Under the pieces are notes generated by a model that was given only the letters and a program-made list of their open reading frames with translations, did no database searches and was not told where the DNA came from. The position numbers and the translations under genes were made by a program. From Sphingobium sp. B2D3C (GTDB lineage Bacteria; Pseudomonadota; Alphaproteobacteria; Sphingomonadales; Sphingomonadaceae), in assembly GCF_025961835.1 (NCBI RefSeq), contig NZ_JAOQOK010000001.1:2728001-2792000 (forward strand): a stretch of DNA of 64,000 bases, written 5' to 3'. This document shows positions 60,694 through 64,000 of this stretch, piece by piece (positions within the stretch are counted from its first letter, which is position 1; every line of letters starts with the position of its first letter).

Positions 60694-61654
60694 GTATCTT
60701 CCCCGGAGCTGTGTCTTGGTCGGTGAACACGACGCTGATTTGCTCGCCTCGCTGCGGATGAGAGCGCAGAGCGATCTTCACCTGTCGCCGCTCTATCTCA
60801 GGATAGACACCGATCCCGCGCACGACACCTAAGGGTTCGTCCTCACGGCGCGCCTTCGCCTTCCGGATTTCGATATCGCCGAAAAGGGAGTTCGGCCCAC
60901 GCCTCACAAGATCAAAAGTGACGACCGGCGTAGGGCTGTTCAGCTCAGACCCCGGCCCAGGGCTCTCCATCGTGAACCGTGTGTTTTCGATCGCGGCCTC
61001 AACCTGGGGCGTGCCGATGCGCACGATCACAGGGATGGAAATCCCAAGAACAGATGCGATGCGGAACGAAACAGCACCGGGCTCAGCATTCGCAGCCTGA
61101 TCGGCGGTTAGGCCCGTGTCAGGTGGCGGCACCGCCGTCACCGTCAGATGCGTGCGATATTCGCCGGCGGGCCAGTCGCCGGTGCCACCTGCACGAAGAC
61201 GGATTGTCTGCCCCGTCCCCGGCTTGAGCAGCACGCGTCTGGGCGTCACCAGCATCATGGAACGCGCGGATTGAAGCTTGGCACTGAGGTCTCTCACCTC
61301 CGGCGCGCCGTCTGCTTCATCCGTCGGGCGGATCTGGCCGGTGGGCAACATGACCCGGTCGACAAAGCTGATGTCATATACCCCGGCGGCGGTGCCCTGG
61401 TTGAAGAGGAATATGCTCGCCGTCCGCCCCAGCCTATCAAAGGTGATCCGCTTTGGATTGATGTTGAGGCTGGCGCTCCCGCCGGCCTGCTCTGTCGTCG
61501 CAGGCTGGGCAGAAGAGGAAGTGCAAAAAGCGGATGGGAAGGCGCCAGCGACCAACGCGATAGCGATAGCGATGCTCTTGCGTTGGTTCGCAGATCGCGT
61601 GAGACGCTTCACGACGCCTGGGAGAGTCATCACCGGCGTCTCTCGCTCATTCAT
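60665..61654 (-). CDS. Periplasmic pilus chaperone (PapD-like)
   Basis: A 329-residue periplasmic chaperone that donates a beta-strand to pilin subunits and hands them to the usher. After a signal peptide the first Ig-like domain has SLNINPKRITFDRLGRTASIFLFN and ends in VTPRRVLLKPGTGQTIRLRA, containing the G1-type strand that completes pilins. The second domain follows (ISIPVIVRIGTPQ). It is larger than the classical PapD size (about 240). ATG 61630 is an alternative start that begins at MTLPG. It overlaps the DUF4402 gene before it by eight bases. Confidence 0.85.
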   Translation of the reverse strand: MNERETPVMTLPGVVKRLTRSANQRKSIAIAIALVAGAFPSAFCTSSSAQPATTEQAGGSASLNINPKRITFDRLGRTASIFLFNQGTAAGVYDISFVDRVMLPTGQIRPTDEADGAPEVRDLSAKLQSARSMMLVTPRRVLLKPGTGQTIRLRAGGTGDWPAGEYRTHLTVTAVPPPDTGLTADQAANAEPGAVSFRIASVLGISIPVIVRIGTPQVEAAIENTRFTMESPGPGSELNSPTPVVTFDLVRRGPNSLFGDIEIRKAKARREDEPLGVVRGIGVYPEIERRQVKIALRSHPQRGEQISVVFTDQDTAPGKILAQSQISLP

Positions 61655-62219
61655 ATTGCGCCAGGACCAGCAAAGGCCCGCCGTCGGGCCCGTAGCTGTC
61701 GCGCAGCGCTTTCAAAAGAAATGGAGGAACAGACAGAAGGCCATCGCCGCTCAGCCGGCCCATGAGGACATCCTCGAATCCCGAGGGACCGGCTTCAAAG
61801 GACGGGAAATTATCATCGCTCAGCGTCGCAATCGGTGCCCTAAGCGAACCCCCTGCGCCTGGCTGGACGAATGCTTGCGAGACCAGGAGAGAAAACGTCT
61901 GGTTGCTGCCCCCGGCGATTTGAATAGGAGCGGCCATGGAAAGCCCGGCGTTTTGGTCGCTCTCGTTTGACTGCGGCCCTGGCGACAAGATCATGACCCG
62001 GAGGCTCGACTGAAGAACCAGCACCGGCTGCAGGACAATGTCCTTCGCCGATTGCGTAATCGAAGCCGGCTCCACGATCGAAACCTGGCCTTTCGCGGTC
62101 GCTTCCGCTGCGTTCACCTGTGAGGCTGCAAGCGCCGCGCAAAGGCACAGCGCTCCCAGCGCAGGAGCGGTCGCCAGCAACAGGCGCGCTCCCATCCGGA
62201 TGGATGATGAGACCGTCAC
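61647..62219 (-). CDS. Divergent DUF4402-like pilus subunit
   Basis: A 190-residue exported protein with a signal peptide (to LAASQVNAAEA). The start of the mature part (ATAKGQVSIVEPASITQSAKD) matches the pilin start TGTARIVQPISIAKTSD, so it is a pilin relative, but the second half is divergent and lacks the usual ending GxYxGxFxxTVxYN. It may be a minor subunit, adaptor or anchor. The GTG start at 62219 is backed by AGGAG six bases upstream. It lies 19 bases after the major pilin gene. Confidence 0.75.
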   Translation of the reverse strand: MTVSSSIRMGARLLLATAPALGALCLCAALAASQVNAAEATAKGQVSIVEPASITQSAKDIVLQPVLVLQSSLRVMILSPGPQSNESDQNAGLSMAAPIQIAGGSNQTFSLLVSQAFVQPGAGGSLRAPIATLSDDNFPSFEAGPSGFEDVLMGRLSGDGLLSVPPFLLKALRDSYGPDGGPLLVLAQYE

Positions 62220-62238
62220 GAGACGCTCCTGTCACAGG

Positions 62239-62766
62239 TCAGTTGTAGGCGACGGTCGCCGTGAAGGTGCCCGAGTAATTGCCAGAGGCCTGCGTATTGG
62301 GCAGGGAGAAGCTACCGCCGACGCCGAAGGTCGCGGTGCCAGCCGTGCCGATGGAGCTGGACAATGTGCCTGTTGCGGCACTCGGCGTCAGCGTGACGGT
62401 GATCGTGCCGCCGGGCGTACCGGTCATGGAGAAGCTGGCGGGCACCGAAATCGAGAAGGTCTGCCCCCCTTCACCCGAGACCGTATAGGCTGCGCGTGAC
62501 GTCGTGCCGCCAGCGGCAACGGCATCGCCGGAACCAGACAGGCTGCGATTGCCCGTCGAGGCATCGACAGTGACCGTGTTGGTCCCTGCTACCGAGGGTT
62601 TCACGATAGTGCCGAACGCAAGGTCGCTGGTTTTTGCGATCGAGATCGGCTGAACGATCCGGGCTGTACCCGTGGTCGACACAGATGCTGAGGATTGAGC
62701 GTAGCTTGCCGCCGGGATGGAACCCAGAAGCGCAATTGTCGCGATAGACTTCAAGTTCACGAACAT
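62239..62766 (-). CDS. DUF4402 major pilin subunit
   Basis: A 175-residue exported subunit with signal peptide (MFVNLKSIATIALLGSIPAASYA). The mature part is an Ig-like incomplete beta domain: ARIVQPISIAKTSDLAFGTI at the start, TFSISVPASFSMTGTPGG in the middle and NYSGTFTATVAYN at the end. It lacks cysteines, unlike many pilins. As the first gene of the operon behind the riboswitch it should be the most abundant subunit. The Ser/Thr/Gly content is high, as in other fimbrial shafts. Confidence 0.85.
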   Translation of the reverse strand: MFVNLKSIATIALLGSIPAASYAQSSASVSTTGTARIVQPISIAKTSDLAFGTIVKPSVAGTNTVTVDASTGNRSLSGSGDAVAAGGTTSRAAYTVSGEGGQTFSISVPASFSMTGTPGGTITVTLTPSAATGTLSSSIGTAGTATFGVGGSFSLPNTQASGNYSGTFTATVAYN

Positions 62767-63024
62767 GACGATGTCTTTCTTTTACTTGATATGCACATGA
62801 ATTTAATCGGAAAATATCAGACCCCACCCGCCTTGGAGGCCCTCGGGCGGCAGCGTTTCGCGGGTCTTGGGATTACAAGCGGGTGCATCTGGCGAGCCAG
62901 TCGCAAGCAACTGGATCACGTGATGATCGGTAAGGGTGCTTGCTGACCGTCGCCAAAGACGGGCCGTTGCCCGATGAGGGCGGAAAGGATCTGGAAGGCG
63001 CGAGGACGACAGGTCCACAATAGT
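62767..63024. other. Leader of the pilus operon downstream of the riboswitch
   Basis: About 258 bases between the riboswitch and the pilin start. It holds an AT-rich patch just upstream of the ATG (62770-62815) and a GC hairpin (CCGCC ... GGCGG, about 62832-62855). No clear terminator with T tract follows the aptamer, so the expression platform may act on translation or via alternative folding. An antisense-strand reading of 71 codons (62803-63018) has no supporting features. Confidence 0.45.
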
Positions 63025-63115
63025 TCTCCGTTTCGGTAACCCCGCTATCCCTGTGAGGGACCGGAGGCTTTGCGTCCCATCGTCGCCGATGGTTTGCCGT
63101 TTCGACCGAGAATCT
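63025..63115 (-). promoter_or_regulatory. Cyclic di-GMP-I (GEMM) riboswitch of the pilus operon
   Basis: On the minus strand the conserved core of the GEMM-I aptamer is complete and in order: GGCAAACC, then a short stem ATCG/CGAT capped by the GNRA tetraloop GCGA, then GGGACGCAAAGCC, then TCCGG and a TCCC/GGGA stem, then ATAGCGGGGTTACCGA, with the closing stem TCGGT/ACCGA. These are the residues that bind cyclic di-GMP and dock the tetraloop in characterised members. The aptamer lies 258 bases before the pilin start, same strand. Its downstream output (on or off) cannot be told from the sequence. Confidence 0.92.
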
Positions 63116-63137
63116 CGGGCGCTATTAGGTAAATTTT

Positions 63138-63166
63138 GATTTAACTATTATACGCTACACAGTCAA
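63138..63166 (-). promoter_or_regulatory. Candidate promoter of the pilus operon
   Basis: In an AT-rich stretch just upstream of the riboswitch, the minus strand reads TTGACT (63161-63166) with TAAATC 17 bases later (63138-63143). A better -10 box, TATAAT (63147-63152), is present but only eight bases from TTGACT. One of the two must be the true -10 region; the position is right for transcription to start just before the aptamer. Confidence 0.4.
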
Positions 63167-63648
63167 CGCCTATGTGGTGAACGACCAGATGGAGAATTGT
63201 GCGACTACTCCCATGTTGAACCGCCGATCGAGCAGCCCGATTAGGAGAGCGTTTGTTTTCAATGAAATAAACGCGAGGTTTGGATCATCAGAGCCTAAGC
63301 AACACGCCAAGAACTTCGCGGACTGAAGCGAACCGACGATGCGGTTAGCTCGCGCCAAACCGAATTCCATGAGGATGTATTTCGTTGCCGTCGCTATGAT
63401 CCCGACGAATTACACATCCGGGCTAAATGCCAAGGCCCGCCTCGCGAAAAGCGCCGCTTGGGCTCCTCTCCCCTCGCTTCGCTTGTCAGGGCGTGGAGCG
63501 CGCGACGCGGCCAAGCGTCGGCCGTCATCGAAGCGCTTCTGCGGTGGGGCGCTGCCTCAGGATGTCGGCGCAATGCCGGAGAGCAACGAAAGGCAGGCTT
63601 GAAAAGGTCTTCGTGCTACCGACCCACCGCTATGTCAGAGCAACCGCC
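63167..63648. other. Intergenic region between pilus operon and FAD monooxygenase
   Basis: About 480 bases. A 66-codon minus-strand frame (63170-63370) and an 87-codon plus-strand frame (63339-63602) have no ribosome-binding site, no family resemblance and atypical composition, so neither is called. Nothing else is recognised. Confidence 0.35.
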
Positions 63649-64000
63649 TCAACCGGCAGAGCGCACGAAGTTCTGGCTGATCTGCTGGCCGGACCGGGCC
63701 AGTCTGCGCACCTCGGGCAGCCGAGACGCTTCATATCGCATGAGCGCGGCATTCGGGTCGGTCCGCAAGGCCGCCGGGTCGAGGCAGCGCGCGAGGGTGA
63801 GAGCATCTTGCGCGGCGGTTGCAAAGCCATTGCCCGTCATCGGCGTGCAGACATGGGCAGCGTCGCCAACCAGACACATGCGGCCGGCGACGAGCCGATC
63901 GGGATAATATTCCACGACCGGTGTGCCGAGCACCGCTTTGCGGGCGATGCATTCCAGGATCGCGTCGCGCCAAGGCGATGGCCAGTGCCGGCGCGCCAAG
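63649..64000 (-). CDS. FAD-dependent monooxygenase, C-terminal part (cut by window end)
   Basis: The last 117 residues of a flavoprotein monooxygenase of the salicylate/p-hydroxybenzoate hydroxylase class. The second FAD motif is clear: RMCLVGDAAHVCTPMTGNGF followed by ATAAQDALTLARCL. The rest of the gene, including the N-terminal dinucleotide site, lies beyond base 64000. These enzymes hydroxylate aromatic rings using NAD(P)H. The coding sequence is on the minus strand, like the pilus operon 900 bases away, but no link is evident. Confidence 0.9.
   Translation of the reverse strand, partial: LARRHWPSPWRDAILECIARKAVLGTPVVEYYPDRLVAGRMCLVGDAAHVCTPMTGNGFATAAQDALTLARCLDPAALRTDPNAALMRYEASRLPEVRRLARSGQQISQNFVRSAG

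Noticed and set aside
62803..63018. 71-codon minus-strand frame in the riboswitch leader, considered as a leader peptide
   Set aside because: No ribosome-binding site before its start and no stop or attenuator arrangement relative to the pilin gene.
63147..63166. TTGACT and TATAAT as one promoter for the pilus operon
   Set aside because: They are only eight bases apart, too close for sigma-70; an alternative pairing is given at low confidence.
63170..63370. 66-codon minus-strand frame upstream of the riboswitch
   Set aside because: Runs through the likely promoter region of the pilus operon, has no ribosome-binding site and no recognised family.
1..64000. CRISPR arrays, insertion sequences, rRNA genes
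   Set aside because: No regularly spaced repeats, no transposase-like protein and no rRNA segments were seen.

Overview
The window looks like a chromosome segment of a sphingomonad (Alphaproteobacteria, Sphingomonadaceae-like). The evidence is high GC with strong third-position GC, three large TonB-dependent receptors, many short-chain dehydrogenases, a PEP-CTERM protein, a prfC/bactofilin/M23 neighbourhood and the typical small palindromic repeats of that group. The genus cannot be fixed from the sequence alone. No phage, transposase, rRNA or CRISPR array was seen.

Layout. (1) 1-14.3 kb is mostly core: the 3' part of glnD, a universal stress protein, rpmI-rplT, a PEP-CTERM protein, pheS-pheT (with a palindromic repeat between them), a small periplasmic protein, a TonB receptor, prfC, an overlapping M23 peptidase/bactofilin pair and tRNA-Ser(GCT). 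(2) 14.8-22.4 kb is a compact accessory module: an MFS transporter, two paralogous SnoaL/NTF2-like proteins transcribed apart and sharing an upstream operator-like sequence, a TonB receptor, an Old Yellow Enzyme and a MarR regulator. It is followed by a frameshifted AraC relic and a YdeI-family gene. (3) 23.7-56.9 kb is a large nitrogen-compound catabolic region. It holds an allantoinase/dihydroorotase-type amidohydrolase, an SDR and a LysR regulator; hyuA-hyuB with an isopenicillin-N-synthase-like oxygenase; one long plus-strand operon of SDR, cystathionine beta-lyase, DUF3830, aldehyde dehydrogenase and ureDABCEFGJ; an overlapping Rieske oxygenase and glutamine-synthetase-like ligase; an MFS transporter; a DUF1445/PhyH/SDR operon; a secreted lipase-like hydrolase; a TonB receptor; and a second amidohydrolase. 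(4) 56.9-63.2 kb is a five-gene chaperone-usher pilus operon with DUF4402 subunits. The window ends inside an FAD monooxygenase.

How the parts work together. In region 3 the receptors and MFS carriers suggest uptake. Amidohydrolases, hydantoinase-type enzymes and oxygenases could open nitrogen-containing rings or amides, SDR and ALDH could oxidise the carbon products, and urease could turn released urea into ammonia. The exact substrate is not deducible here. In region 4 the leader of the pilus operon carries a clear cyclic di-GMP-I (GEMM) riboswitch on the minus strand (about 63025-63115), which ties fimbria expression to the biofilm second messenger. This is the best-supported unexpected signal in the window.

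Start sites were moved inward from the longest open frame where a ribosome-binding site or signal peptide argued for it; each case is noted.
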